Shown in pieces: positions 50,843 to 63,890 of a DNA stretch of 64,000 nt. The notes beneath the pieces were generated by a model. That model made no database searches. It worked only from the letters and a program-made list of their open reading frames with translations, and had not been told where the DNA came from. Source of the stretch: Patagioenas fasciata (Eukaryota > Chordata > Aves > Columbiformes > Columbidae). The first letter of the stretch is position 1, and each line of letters opens with the position of its first letter. The stretch spans positions 44,725,001 through 44,789,000 of the forward strand of contig NC_092524.1 in assembly GCF_037038585.1 (NCBI RefSeq), given 5' to 3'. The translations under genes were made by a program, and so were the position numbers.

Positions 50843-52720
50843 CATCACTGCATCTGAAGTGGCAAAAGTGAACAGGAAGATGTTTGATGACCTGTTCTTT
50901 ATAACATAAATCAAATGGGAAACACATCTTAGCCAAGTGTATGCCTCGTGATAGAAAGTTTTGCTAGTATTCAAATTCAGGACTAGGTTAGTTTTCAGAT
51001 AGTACTAACTGGAGAGGGTTCAGAATTTTGCCATTATATGTTGCCATTCCCAAGTTGGGGCAGGTTCTTAGAGTATGCATAGTGAGTGTTTTAATGCCTG
51101 TTTCTTTAGATATACTTGCTACTTACTGTAAAGAGTAGCAAGAGGTTGAATCCTGTTTTGAAATGTAGCAGCACTTAAAAGGAATCTCTGCAGGATTCTG
51201 AGCCAGTGAACAATAGCATACATTTGCTTGAAGAATCCAGGGGGCCATGGGCTGCGTTCGGTTTCTGCATTAGCTGTGAAACAATCTGAGGAATGTATTT
51301 CAATCACTACTGAAAGTATTGTTAGGTTATACATGTTAGCGAATGTTTTATGAAGTTATGGTCCCCACATGTTTATTACTGCTCAGGAACAAAGATTCTG
51401 ATATGCTGTTGACTGTTGTTCCTCTAGTACAAAAATCAATTCTTATGCTTCAGAGGAACTGTGAGAGTGGTTTCAAATGGATTTGTGCTGAAGTAGATGA
51501 AGAGAATAAAGGTGAGCAACGGGTACAATAACTTCCTTCTCAAGGTAGTAACACATGGCTTTGTATGGGAAGTTGTTAAACAGACTCCAGACAATCTGCA
51601 GGTCATCTCTCTGTGCTATTGGCTCTGCCTTTCCTTCTTCAAGACAAGAGAAATCTATTGCAACAGATTTTAGAGACAGTCTTAATCATTTTTTATATGG
51701 AATCTGTACTTTTGCTTCTTACATTCAGCATGACACCTCCATACTGAGTGCTGTGTATTTTCCGGTTATTTGTAAATGATTGCATCTGTATAGACAGTTT
51801 CTTATTTTTGAGAAGGAAGTAATAAGTTGGATCAAAAAATGTATACCATATAATTTATCAAAAATGTTTGGAAACACTGACTTTATTAAATGAGTAAAAA
51901 CTCCAGTGTTTGTTCTCTACTAATCTAAATGAAAGAATGAAGAATATATGACATTTTCCATTTGCAGTTTTTTTAGGCTTCTTCCTCATCATTTTTAGTA
52001 GACTTCTATAATTAAAACATACTTTATGAAAAAATATTCATGGTATGTAGATCTTTCTTTCGTTTAAATTCCTCCATATCAGAAACATGTCCTAAAAATA
52101 TCTAGTAGCCAAGCTTAAGAGAACCATCACACTCAACATTTTAATCAAGTTTTTTTTCCCTTTGGCACAATTTTCGCTTTGCATTCTTCAAGTTCTTTAG
52201 TTGTATGAGCCTGTGCCTTGCACACTCTGGGACTGAATAATGGGGCCTTAAATTTGTTGTTGCTAATTACAACTTGCCGATACCTCTTTTGTAGCCAAAA
52301 TGGATTTGAAAAAGACCTCATTATGAGTCTAGTTCATAACCTGCAAATTTACCTGTCTACAGCAGAAATTTGTTGTGTCTCACTAGGGTAGAGGTGATTT
52401 TTACAAAAGATAGGTAGATAATTTCCTAGGGTCAACATCATTTGAAGTAGTCACTTAAGGAAAGAGGTATTAGGAAGTGGTGATGAATTTTTCAGGTTTC
52501 CATGAGAAAAATCCAGTAAATAGGTCATAACTCGTACATTCGTGCTCTAGGTAACACAGGTTTTGTTCCTTAGTGAGATGAGGAAGCTGTGAATCTGAAA
52601 CTAGAGTACTTTCTCCTTTCTACTACAAACAAGAATATAGCAAGCCATTTTTTAATATGAAATCTCAAGTTTGTGTTTCTTTCTTTGGATGAAAAAATGT
52701 TTGCTTCTATTTCCAATTAG

Positions 52721-52907
52721 AAACACACATCCTGCAGCAGAAAAAAGAAGATATTTGTGTTGAGTTTCAGTTCCATCAGAATTCTCAAAAAAACCCAGAG
52801 CTTTTCATCCAGGCAGAAGCTGAAGTACGAAAACTTTCAGATTGGCCAGTAACCAGTCAAAGAAGAGGAGCCCAAAATGATTGTAATTCCAGTCCTGAAG
52901 AATCAAG
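52721..52907 (+). CDS. MIPOL1: MIPOL1 coding exon (N-terminal variable region)
   Basis: Acceptor TTCCAATTAG and donor AATCAAG|GTAAAA, 187 bases. The first two bases complete a Glu codon split with the previous exon, giving MENWSK-E-THILQQ, compared with MENWSKDITHSYLEQ in mammals. The exon then runs 61 codons without a stop and ends with two bases of a Ser codon. Sequence similarity to mammals is weak here (only a W-P...S..ES pattern near the end), but order, phase and length fit. The region is polar and probably disordered, covering about residues 7-69 counted from MENWSK. Strong splice sites and phase agreement on both sides make this exon secure despite low conservation. Confidence 0.88.
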
Positions 52908-55607
52908 GTAAAACCAAATATCCCTATATATAGTTTTTCTAGATTCACGTGATAGATGGTATACATACAGATTTTTGGATAAAGATAGGGAAGTTTACTT
53001 GCCAACTGAGAATCAGTAAGTCAGCTTTTTCACTTTGACTGACCATATCTGCCCTTCTTTCCTTGTGGAATGCAGCATTTCAGCACTGCATTCTCTAGCA
53101 CTGATAGAAAATACCATAATGGTAGTGGCTTATGTGACACACTGCAGGTATTTCAATGATTGTGATCTCTCCAGAGAACTGGAGAAATGCATACTGAACA
53201 GAATTAGAAGAGATGATCTGAAAGTCTAGTGGTATCTGTGACTTTACACAGCAAGCACAGTGTAGCCCAAGTAAAATTAGTGAGTAGAAAGCAGGAATAA
53301 AGCAGTGTGAAGTCCAGGTGGAGACGGAAGAGTAAAGATGAGCTGTAATACCTTGCAGGCAGTCTGTGAAAGGAATCTGAAGAGGGGCAAATATGGTTGG
53401 AAAGTGTAAGGCAAGCTGAAGATTTTGTTCTGTCCTTAATTTTGGTCATTTATTATTATTAATTTCCATACTGAGCTATCACCCTCTACTGCAGTCTTAA
53501 GACATGTATGCACTCATGCTGTATGTGACATAATATATAAAGGTATACCCAGCTGACTAGGGAACTTGCTACCAGTTTTGAGTGACTTAAGCATTCTGAA
53601 GCCCAAGTCTTAACCGAGAATGACAGAGTTCCTTTTGAAAATGGGATCAAGGCTGCAGAGCCCTATGATGAAATATATACTTTTATATATACTTTTGAAA
53701 TAAATGCTTTTAATTCTTCACCTGTCTGGCAGATTCTACACCTGTTTTTGTTATCTTTAGCATGATCTAGTGGTGATCCATTGGGCCAAAACCAGTCCAT
53801 AGTACTTTTCCATGTGGCTTGTTGCCTTTTTTGTGTGTGTTAGGGCCTGAGATATGCTGTTGGGGCAATGCATCCTGCACAAAAAGCCAAATAGAATCCC
53901 GAGTGCTTAAGTACAGCTCAGCACAGAGTCAACCAAAGGTTATTGCTCCTCCCTTCACCAGTGCCGCTCACACTGGCAATCAGGCTGGTCTTGAATTATG
54001 AGATTAACCTCCCGCAATAGTATGTTGAGCCATCTCATCTGCAAGTATATTGTGTGCAGGATCCTAAAGCTGTAGGCCAAAACCTCATTGTCATAGATAC
54101 TATACGAATTGCACAAAATCTCTCCTTCCTCAAATAGATTGCATTTAGCATATGAGAAAATATTTTGATATAGAATGACTCAGAAAATGTAGAGTCAGTG
54201 TTGGTTTGCATTGTAGATGATGGTCTTTGTGTAACACCAATGTGACTTGCAAGTTTTCTTCAAATCATCAGGAATAGAACATTTGGGGGACTGAGAATTG
54301 TTCATGGGAAGTGTCTCCTGAACATGGAAAATACACAAAAAAAAAGCTTAAGGTTTGTAGTGTCTAGGCAGTTGTATCCAGAGTTATCTATCACTTGCAG
54401 TCCAAAACAATACTAAATTAAGTTTGCTAGATAGAGCAAAGATTAAATAGGTTTTGAAGGATCTTGAAAGTGAAGACAAGCAGTTTAAGCACTGTTCCAA
54501 ACCATGTGTACACTGTATGAGACTAAGTAACTGCTTTTTTTGATGTGATATGCCTTAGGTTGCACCATAGTTTGCCTGCAGAGTACACATCTTAACCTCC
54601 TTTTTAAGACACTGTTGAGAAAATAAATCCAAAGGAAGCAGGTGAAGAAAAGGATAACTGAGTACAAACACGTGTCTGCCTTAGAGAATTACTCTTTGGA
54701 GCAACAGATAGGTTTCCTTTTCTTTCCAGGATGTGGATTACACATAATGAAAGTAATGCATACAGTAGAAATAGGAGTTCAGAAGGTGTAGCTTTTCTGT
54801 GGCTACTTCTTATGACTCGTTGGCTATGAAGCCTATAAACAGAAAATGCTTAAGGGAAACGAATGTTAAAAATATTTGCTAATGCACCTTTTAATCCATT
54901 CATCTGCTGATTTTGCTGCCATCTTAGAAGTAAGATCTGAGTTATCTCTGAGATTGATGGACAGCCAAGGGGTTTTTTAAGTGTCTTACCTTGACACAGA
55001 ATTTTGTGACAATCGAATCTTGGCTTATTTTTCTCTGTCTATGGCCAAATAAGTTACCTTAAAACTCTGTGAGTGCTCTACGGTATGGAATTCCAGTTAC
55101 CAGCTATAACATTTAGAATAACACCATCATTTTACAGATTTCTGCAAGGTGAGCTCCTAGATCTTGTCTTCTGGATATTTTCATTTTGCTTCATATAGAA
55201 TTGTCTGTCCTACTGGAGAATTTGCTTTCTTTTATCCTGAGCATCATTTGGATCACCAAATGATTCATGGCTTTGCTGTTCCATGTTAAGCACAGGTTTT
55301 TAGTATTTGCTTCCCTTAAGCATTTTCTGTTTCTGAGCTTCATAGCTAATTTATATTCATCTGTTTTATGTCTTAGCAATGTAGTATATTTATTTACTAT
55401 TCCAGATTTACAGATTTTTTTCAGGATTACAGATCTAAGAAGTGGTAGAAGGACATCTCTTCTACTGGCTATTTAATACATTTGCAATGCATAACAATTT
55501 TTGATAACTTCTGTGTATTTTGGTTTTGGGGGAGTGACAGAGAAACTGGTTTTACATTATTTGCCTTTTTTTTTTTTTTTGTCTTTTTTTTTCCCTTCTA
55601 AACACAG
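52908..55607 (+). other. MIPOL1: MIPOL1 intron, 2.7 kb
   Basis: GTAAAA donor to a long T-rich tract and AAACACAG acceptor. No repeat or exon recognised inside. Confidence 0.8.
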
Positions 55608-55743
55608 CACTGTGGAAAAAAAGGCGAACAGGATGCTCCCTGAGTTTATATCCCCCTGGAAGGATGCTGCGGATTTTGGAGGAAAAACAGAAACTGCATT
55701 CCTTTTAAAAGAATTGGACACTCTCAGGGCCAAAAATAAAAAG
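55608..55743 (+). CDS. MIPOL1: MIPOL1 coding exon (start of coiled coil)
   Basis: A long poly-T tract and AAACACAG acceptor open a 136-base exon ending AATAAAAAG|GTGCGA. One base completes a Ser codon and 45 codons follow, ending on a codon boundary. The last third reads TAFLLKELDTLRAKNKK, nearly identical to human MIPOL1 (IAFLLKELDILRTSNKK) and a clear beginning of the coiled coil. The first two thirds are diverged. Counted from MENWSK this covers roughly residues 70-114. The donor departs from consensus at positions +4 to +6 (GTGCGA), but phase and homology support it. Confidence 0.95.
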
Positions 55744-56619
55744 GTGCGATTGAGATATTCAGATCACAGTATTTGCTTTTTTTTATGGTTGTCTTACAAA
55801 ACATACGTTTTAAACTGTTCCTAATTTAGTTTTGTTATTTATTTTAATGCATCAATCAATAGCTGTCGTGTCATTTTGGATTCTTAGTATCTGCTTAACA
55901 ACTACTTCTCTGAAATTAAGAAAGTCTTTCATCCTGCCCTTTGACCTTCTGAATCGGTGACATAGGCTCTTGCATCATGGATGAAAACCAAGGAGGACCA
56001 AAACCAAGGCCAGGATTTCATTAATAGAATCTGGAGCTCATGCTTCTGTATGTGTCATCCAGATAATGAATGTGCCCTGATACCTCCCCTTTGTTGAAGT
56101 GTCATTGAATGTTCAGTGGCAAGCTGCAATATCTGTCCAAGAACAGATTTACTGAATTCCCAGTTAAAAGAAAGGCTTCAACACATGAAAGAATCTCAGT
56201 TTCTATCTGGCGATGCAGAAGAAAAATTAGGCATTTACACTAGTGATATGTGATATCAGTACTCTTGGTAGGAAATAGGCTGTTCATGCAGACACCACCT
56301 GCGCTATATTTCCATATAATTCTGAATTTCCTTAGCAAGAAGGACCACAGCTGGTGATACCTGAAGAAGAGAATCCCGTGTGAAAACAGTGATGCACACG
56401 TTGCTGCTTGTCTCACAGAGCAAAATACAGCAGATTATAAAGAAGAGATTTTTAACATTTGTCTTTCAAATAAGTAAATATAATTAACTGAACTTCTGTT
56501 GTATTGCTTAGTGTTTGTATTTTGGAGGTAAGAAACTATTTAAAATTTTGTTGTGGTTAAAAAAGCTGTTTGACTGTTTCAGCTAGATAAGAATCTTACC
56601 ATCCATTTGTTCAATTCAG
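55744..56619 (+). other. MIPOL1: MIPOL1 intron, 876 bp
   Basis: Single-copy AT-rich sequence between two well-supported exons. Nothing further recognised. Confidence 0.85.
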
Positions 56620-56725
56620 CTTCAAGATGAACTCTCTGAAAAGGACAAGGAGCTGAAGACAATAAAACTGGACTTAGAACTGCAAGAGAGAGCTTCAGAA
56701 GCTAAGATTGCAGAAAAGATTGCAG
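56620..56725 (+). CDS. MIPOL1: MIPOL1 coding exon (coiled coil)
   Basis: Acceptor GTTCAATTCAG and donor ATTGCAG|GTACAG, 106 bases: 35 codons plus one base. The peptide begins LQDELSEKDKELKTIKLDLE and ends EAKIAEKIA, aligning with human LQQKLAKEDKEQRKLKFKLE...EAKIAEKTA. Leucines and charged residues fall in heptads, continuing the coiled coil of the previous exon (about residues 115-149). The next expected exon, which would encode the VEEVYFAQKERDE-type segment with a two-base start, was not found in the remaining 7.3 kb, so roughly the last two thirds of the protein lie beyond the window. Confidence 0.95.
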
Positions 56726-59712
56726 GTACAGTAGGCAAGCATTTAACAGATGGCTGTATGGCTCATAGAGTACCCACGGTTGCTATATGACGTGGCCTAG
56801 TGAATGTTAGCTTTATTTACTAAAGGAGGGAAGATTTGACTTCTTTTTTTTTATGTGTGGCTGTTTAGAGTTGCTTAGAAAATAGGTGGCTTTAACATCC
56901 TGGTACTGGTATTAGCAGGAGCTTTACCTGTATTCATACTGATTTGGGCATTAAATGCATTGTTAACACCATGTCAATCCAATCACAAAAAGGTTGTTTG
57001 TTTTGTTGGAAGGTCCTGAACAAACAAGGGGAAATAATGATTACCAGTGCCTCTACCTTTCAACCAGCAGTTCAAATACCACTTATTGTTTTAGCTCGTT
57101 CAGAGCAATACTCCCCCCTCCCCGTGTATGGAGATAGCCGCACGTTCACCTCAACTAGAGACATGCACTTTTCTTGAAAAATCTGTTCTTATGGTACTTA
57201 ATGACTTTTTGTCTGATGATGGTATGTCTCCAGTGAATGAAGTTTATACAAATACCCAAAATAAAAGGTTTTTAAGTTATTGTTGAACGTGAATGCATTC
57301 TGATATTTGTTCTGAATTGTTCTTTGAAGCAACATGCAAGCATGGAGACAGTTTGTGTTTATGATTTTGGAAATCTCCAAAGTAATGAAGCTGGGTATTT
57401 TTATTATTGAAAACTGACTGTGTATACAATGCACCCAGTGGATGAAAAATACTCAGGTTTTTCTCCAAGTTGCTTTTATAAATTTGTCGTATCATTTGTT
57501 CATAAATATAGTGTAAACTAGGTAAAGTTGTTTGCTCATACACAATCACATACACTTCATAGAGTATTAATAGTACTAATACCTGTCCCCAAAACAGTGA
57601 TACTGAAGGGAGGAGTAACTGTCTTCAGGAAAATGGAGTAGAAATAAACTCTCCAGCTGAAAAAACAGAAGGCTGACTTTCCACTTAATGTCAAACTCCT
57701 AAGAATACAATATCCTGTATATATTGTAGACGGAAGATAGTTGCTACATTTTCTGTGGTGGAGGAAGGGAAAGGCAAATAAAATCTACGTATTAGGAAAC
57801 AAACTGAAATACAGGCGTAATTTTATTCTTATTTCATTTTCATAAGCTGCTTGCTTCATTTTTCAGAAGAAAACCAATCAACACTGCATATCACAGCTAT
57901 ATCCAGTGGCTGAAAGCTAATGTAAATTGTTTGGGTTGAATCCCAAGTTTTGTGTTTGTTCCTGAATATTTGCACAGTGTTTTACTTCTATACCTATAAT
58001 AGATAAATATTCCCTTTGATATAGCTGTTCATTGCTCATTAAAATCTGGGAAGAAATGTATATAAAAAGGTGTGTCAAAAACATGTTTAGTTTCATTTTT
58101 ATGGATACAGTTGAAATATTTGTTAGTAAATTGGTTTTTCCTACATTACTATTTCAACTTCCTAATTATGTCCTAATCATAATATTATCTTCAAGATAGT
58201 ATGGCATGAATATGGATATACTAAATAACATAGTTATTCCATTTTAAAAGGAAGAATAAGCCAAATTGTAATGAACGCTACAATGCATAATACAGATGAC
58301 CTTTGAAAAGTACCTTTTTTTTTCCCTTTTACAAGTTCAGGAAGTATAAAATCCTTTAAATGCTGAGAAGGAGGGCAAGAGGATCCTTACTATTTAAGCT
58401 GTTTGCAAAAATGAAACATCATTAATATTTCACAGGTTTTTTGCTTCCTGTCTTACAGTTCTAAGAATGTGAAGTTAGCATAAATGTTTTGAAATCTGGA
58501 ATGATGTGAACCAATCTGAATTTGTGGAGGTCTATGTGTCCCTCTCACATAAAAGCCTTGAGGGAACGTCTGATGGACAAGCAGACCCTAAAAAAGAAGA
58601 CTCAGTGTGTTTATGGAAAAACCTTTTTTCCCCTGTGTTAAGTCTTTTGAGGAAAGGAGAATAAACACATGCTTTCTGTGATTTCATGTTGCTAGTTAAT
58701 GTTTAATTACTGTAGTATATAACACATGGTAGAGTGAAGCTTGTAAATGTGGGTGTTTGCGTTTTTATTATTACTTGGTACTGACTTTATGATAAGAAAA
58801 TGACTTCACAAATTATATTGTAACACATCAGAAAAGTAAACCGTAAAAATGTTGTCTACTTTGAGGAATATTCCAATTATATTTTAAAATGCAACACTCT
58901 AATTGGTGGGTTTTACCTAAATAGGACCTGTGGAAAGAGCAGAAAAGCTGAAAACAAAAGCCGTTTAAAAATGAAGCTTCAACAGTCTTCAGAAACAAAA
59001 ACCCAAAGCTTGTTGCTTTATGAGTTTTACTTTGTTCCAAGGAAAAAGTGAAGGGGAAAAGTGTAAATTTGTTAAATGCTTCATGAAAGAACAAGAAAAA
59101 GTAGAGTTAAGGCAGAAGATACACCTGATTGAAGAGAATGTTTTATACTGTGTGCAGTAAATAACTTATTTTCAGAAAGTGTTTATTTAAAAATTTTACT
59201 AGCCTGGGAGATGTGTTTTAGAACTTCCTTGGGTCCCTATGTCTGTGTCAGGTAATGAGTGAGGAAAATTAGGGAATTCATAGTTTTGGTTGCAGGCTTT
59301 AAAGCATTAGGCACAATTGTTTCTGGCAGTCATAGTTGCCACACATTCCTGCTGTTTCTTAATTATTCTTCTGCTGGATTTCCTTTCATTATAAGCCAAT
59401 ACCAGAAAGTACCATTAGTTGCACCCTCCCCCCATCATGAAGAGGAGAACAGAGGTGGAGGTACCACTGGGAAAATCAAGGGAAGAGCACATCGTAAAAG
59501 AACTGAGACTAGGATAATGTAAGGAAAAAAGGGAACGCCACATGTGAACTGGGCATAAAGAATAGACAAATCTTGAAATGTGGGACTGCAGAATGTTCAT
59601 GTGTTGAACCGAAAAGGGAAGGGGTGCATTCTGCGGGAAGGGAAAGGGAAAAGGAGCACACGTCTTCCGAGAACAGACTGGAAGATAAAGGATGGAGGCA
59701 TTGCAAAGGATT

Positions 59713-59746
59713 AAGTCTTCAAAAGAACTAAGTCTTCAAAAGAACT
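59713..59746. repeat. 17-bp perfect tandem duplication
   Basis: AAGTCTTCAAAAGAACT occurs twice in direct succession. Confidence 0.95.
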
Positions 59747-62700
59747 AGCAGAGATAGCACATCTCACCTTTGATGGACATAATAAGTGATTTCGTTTTTG
59801 CCTAGCAGAAGAATAATACAGGGGACATATAGGAACTTTTAGAGGAAAGAGCTGATTGTGTATTAAATGAGGATTGTAGAGCATAGTGGTAACCTCTTTA
59901 GACTGGAAAAAATATCAAAGCCCTAGTCTTCTCACAGTAACTCCCACCATTACTGCAAAAAGTTATACCATAGTTGACATCAGCTCTTGGAATATTTTTG
60001 TCCCTATCACAGTGCTATGTATTTGGACTATGAATAATTATGAAGGAAAGTGGAATAAAAAATATTTATTTTTAAATCTATTCTGTAGCAAGGGCTATTT
60101 TGTCGCGGGGTGGTGGGGGCTGTGCCAATATCTAATAACAATGTTACCAAAATGGAATAGTTTTTAAAATTAAAGTCAACTCAACAGGAAAAAGTGGATT
60201 GAGTCAAGCCCTTCTAAGTTTCTTAGGTGTTGCACACCACCTTTAATGCCTGAAAACTGTGTTTGCATTCTGCAGATGCTCTCTGAAAGACCAGGGTAGT
60301 GACAGGCAATATAGTGTGGAAAAAAAGGGAAAGCAGTTTTATCTGTTGTATCTGTTACACAGCTTTCAGTCTTTGGGAAGCTTTGGCAATATACCTACAA
60401 TGAAGACTCTTTATTTTCATGGCTGTTTTTACAAAAGTGTTGAAAATTAACATTTGTGATATTTTGGAATTCTTTAATATGGTGTGGAAATGTTCATGAA
60501 CGTTATTCGAAGTTTCCTAAATTAACTTGAAAAATAATTACTGAATGCATGTGCAGTAGTTTTAATAGCAAAAATGAAGACAAATATCCAAGTGGCTGTT
60601 AGCTTGGAGTTAGTTTGATTTAATATCCCATAAAGTAAGAGGAAATAAGTAATCTTGCCAGTAATAAACTTTGGGTGGCAATAACTTTCAGCACAGAAGA
60701 GAAGTATTTTCCATTTCTTCAAAGCTCACTTTAGAGTGCCTTTTTAGATGTTATTTTTCTTTCTTGCATGTCATCCATTAAAGATTAGCTGTGGAAGGTT
60801 GGAGCATGGAGAGATTATGAATGACAGAACAACTCCTGCAGAATAATAATCAGTTTTTGGTATTTAATGCTGTTTGACTTTTGCAGACACATTTCTTATT
60901 AACCTTTGGTACAAACAGAAATCCAGGTTCCTGATATCTCATGGAGAAGATGAATTCAAGATCCTCTTCCAATTAAAGTGAAATAAGGCCAATATTGGGC
61001 TTTAGCCAAAAGAACTCAATAGTTCCCAACCCTTGTGTTTATAAACCTAAATATGAAAGATATTTTACAGTTTAAGTAGGTAATGCATATACTTCTCTAA
61101 CTCAGTTTTCTGTGCATAATTCATTTATATACATAGCCTATATAGTTCTTAGGGGCTTTGTCCTATTAATGCTTCACTATGCAAAACTAGTTCCTGAGTA
61201 TATTTTCAAGATATTTGTTGGTAGATAACAGAATTTTGAAAATAACTGTGGGATTTGAATCCTCTGTATGGAAAGGTAGACAGGCCATCTAAAGGATGAA
61301 AAAAAAAATTAAAAAAAAAAACCAAACCAACAAGGCGGGGGGTGTTGTGACTGAGAAAATTTTGGCTTAATTTTTAACAGTTTAATTTGAAATTATATAA
61401 CTTTACCTTCAGATTGTCAGAATTGTTGGTTGTAAAAAAGTTGCATGCAGCTCAGTGAGGTACAGTATGCAAAGTGCTGGCCTACGTTAAAAAGTAAATT
61501 ACTAAGCTATTTATGGGTGGAGCTTGTATGTAAAAAGCAAGCCAGTATCTTCTGCATATTTTTGTGATTAGCCTGGCCCTTTTCTCTTCCCCACGATGCT
61601 GCTAGATGAACATAAAGAACTTGGTTTTTTTCAGGAATAAAAAGGTCTGCAAATAAACTACTTCTCAGGGTATTACAAAAACTTTTCTTTAATCTGTCAA
61701 ATTATAACTTGCAAACTGTAATGCAGCATTTATGGGGTTTTATGGGTTTTTTTCCCTAAAGTAAATATTCAGGTATCAACAATTATTCACTGAAAAAAAA
61801 AAAAAAGTTTAACAGCATTATGGTTTGAATTTTGAAGTCAGCTGTGTTTAGTGTATTAGAAGCAGGGGCTTAAGTATTGTACAGGGATTGGCTTTCACAA
61901 GAACTGCCTTGCGGTCCGTGTATAATGCTATCTCCTATTCTTTCCCACTTTATTTTTTTTTTTTTAATTGAATTGGGATCTGAGTACACAAAGAAAACCC
62001 TATGCAGAGCTGCCACGAAGAAACTTTAGCCTTTTATTAGGAACGCTCTGTTTATAGCATTGGAAATTTAGGAGCAGATGAACGCTATGCACTAAATACA
62101 TACAACAAACACAAAGCAATAAAGAAGTCACTGTGTTCTATCAGTGTTGGATCAGATTGCTGTATCTATAAAGTCACATTTAGGTGTAAATGACTTGTAG
62201 TCTATAATTGCTGGTATAGACTAATGAAGACTCTTATCTAGTTTTCCTGTGATGATCTTATCACTATTTTGCTTTTACTTTTCAGTTATAAGTCATAACT
62301 GAAAATAAATGAATGGTAGCTTTCAGAAAAAGAGCTAGGAACTTAGGCTGTGTGTTTCATAATAGAACATTTCAGCACTATTTTTAAGTCGACAGTCAGC
62401 CCTGGAGCTCATGGTAGTTTGCCATTAACCTGAATGAGAACTGTGTAAGGACCTTAGGCTTTGAACATTTCTAGGGCTTATCTGCATTTTGTAACATGTA
62501 TGTGCAGAAACGAATTAATGACACATTTTAAGGTCTTTCATAGAAGTGCAATAAATCTGGGGTTTTTTTTGTTTGTGTATTTGACTATGATAAGATTGAC
62601 TTCTTATTTAAGAATCACAAACACAGCCATTAAATCTAGCATAAAGAGCTCCCAGAGGATTTTGATTTCTAAAATGACTGGATAACAAATACATACATGT

Positions 62701-63425
62701 TTGTGTTTCTGTAAGGAATACAAGCACATACACATATGGTTAAATGAATTTTCATAACATCAGCCTATCTGGAAACGGCAAGGATAGTTTCCAAGTCCTT
62801 CTGTGATTAGACAGACAGAGACACAGCAAGGATGGGCAAGAATGGGAAAACTGATGAAAAAGAAAAGGTGGGTAATCATTGGACCTCTTTTCCCAGTATA
62901 CTTCCCTAATGCCTCTCATTCGTGCAGCTACTAGTGAGAAATCCAAAGTGAAAACACAACAGAAGTCCCCAAAAAGCTTTGATTAAGCCTCTCTGTAGGA
63001 TAAATTTCAGCTGAGTTTTTTCATGGAAGTAACTGAGTAAGATAAACAAGAAGTTCATTACAGGAATCTTGAATTCTAAGTGGGACTCAACCAAGCAAGT
63101 TCTTTCATGTTTCTGCTTTCCTTTGGAATAATATACATCTCCAAAAGGCAGAAAATACTCTTTGCCTCATTTTCCTCCTGAGTTAAACATTCAGTCCTAC
63201 GTTAGAGCTCTATAACTGTGTGAAACAGAAGTCGAATCATGCATCAAAGGTTTTTTTGAGTCATTAATTATTACTCTTTCAGTCAATTCTTAAATATTTA
63301 AGATGCTAAGAGGCTTTTTTGTAAAAACATATAATCACATTTGTATTTCTTGTTGCTCAAATGGTGCAAGTAACTAGTAAAATTACTTCGACTGTACCAG
63401 AATCAATGCCAAAGAAAATCCCAAG

Positions 63426-63890
63426 TCACTTACTGTTCAGCAACCACTGATCTTGAATACTAAATCTTAAACTGCAAGACTCTGACCTTCTGCAACAGTA
63501 CATTGTTATTAACAGAAAAACTTTCTCACCATGTCTTTGTCTGGGAAGTAACTGATCACTATAACTAGTGCTTGTTACAAAAACTATTAGCAAAATTTTA
63601 ATCGTACTATTTCTTTGATCACTTTGTTTCGTGTAGTGCAAAGCCAAAAGCAGTTTTTCATCACTTCTGTTACTCTCAAACACCTTGAAAAGTCCAAAAT
63701 ATTGTTGTCGTTTCTGTAAAATGGACTTATCTTGAAAGCCAATTGTTACAGTGTTATAAATGTTAGAATATTTACTGTATCTTCTGTGGTAGAACTGTGG
63801 GTGGTGATCTCTTTTACTTATAAGATCCATCCTATATTCTGTGGATTTTACATTTTTTAATGAGTAATGTGGAGTAATTTCTGCTGCCAT
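63426..63890 (-). CDS. Unrecognised 154-codon open frame nested in a MIPOL1 intron
   Basis: The minus strand is open from ATG at 63890-63888 to TGA at 63428-63426. The frame continues upstream without an ATG to a TGA at 63938-63936. The length is unusual for this AT-rich intron. The N-terminal half is rich in Tyr, His, Arg and Lys (for example SKRDHHPQFYHRRYSKYSN) and could be a soluble basic protein; the C-terminal part is more hydrophobic and less protein-like. Donor-like sites fall inside it (TTCAAG|GTGTTT, ACATG|GTGAGA) and a GTAAGT overlaps the stop (63433-63428), so only part may be exonic. No acceptor with a good pyrimidine tract lies directly upstream in frame, though CCTAGCAG near 63950 is possible. 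No polyA signal was assigned. Family not recognised; chance frame or retrocopy remain possible. Confidence 0.3.
   Translation of the reverse strand: MAAEITPHYSLKNVKSTEYRMDLISKRDHHPQFYHRRYSKYSNIYNTVTIGFQDKSILQKRQQYFGLFKVFESNRSDEKLLLALHYTKQSDQRNSTIKILLIVFVTSTSYSDQLLPRQRHGEKVFLLITMYCCRRSESCSLRFSIQDQWLLNSK

Larger units (their letters stand above)
35886..52720 (+). other. MIPOL1: MIPOL1 intron, ~16.8 kb
   Basis: Runs from GTAAGG to TTCCAATTAG. It contains the large CR1 at 48540-50371, an (AT)n(GA)n repeat at 50803-50842, poly-A/T runs (near 36177, 43640 and 46351), and motif-rich single-copy stretches (for example 42840-43160) that could be regulatory. Open frames such as 40207-40512 plus, 40348-40734 minus and 47227-47601 plus have no recognised similarity. 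No additional exon is needed, since the phases of the flanking exons join directly. Confidence 0.7.

Noticed and set aside
59041..59160. Lys/Glu-rich stretch considered as the next MIPOL1 coiled-coil exon
   Set aside because: The wording does not match the expected VEEVYFAQKERDE-type segment and it lacks a matching acceptor phase.
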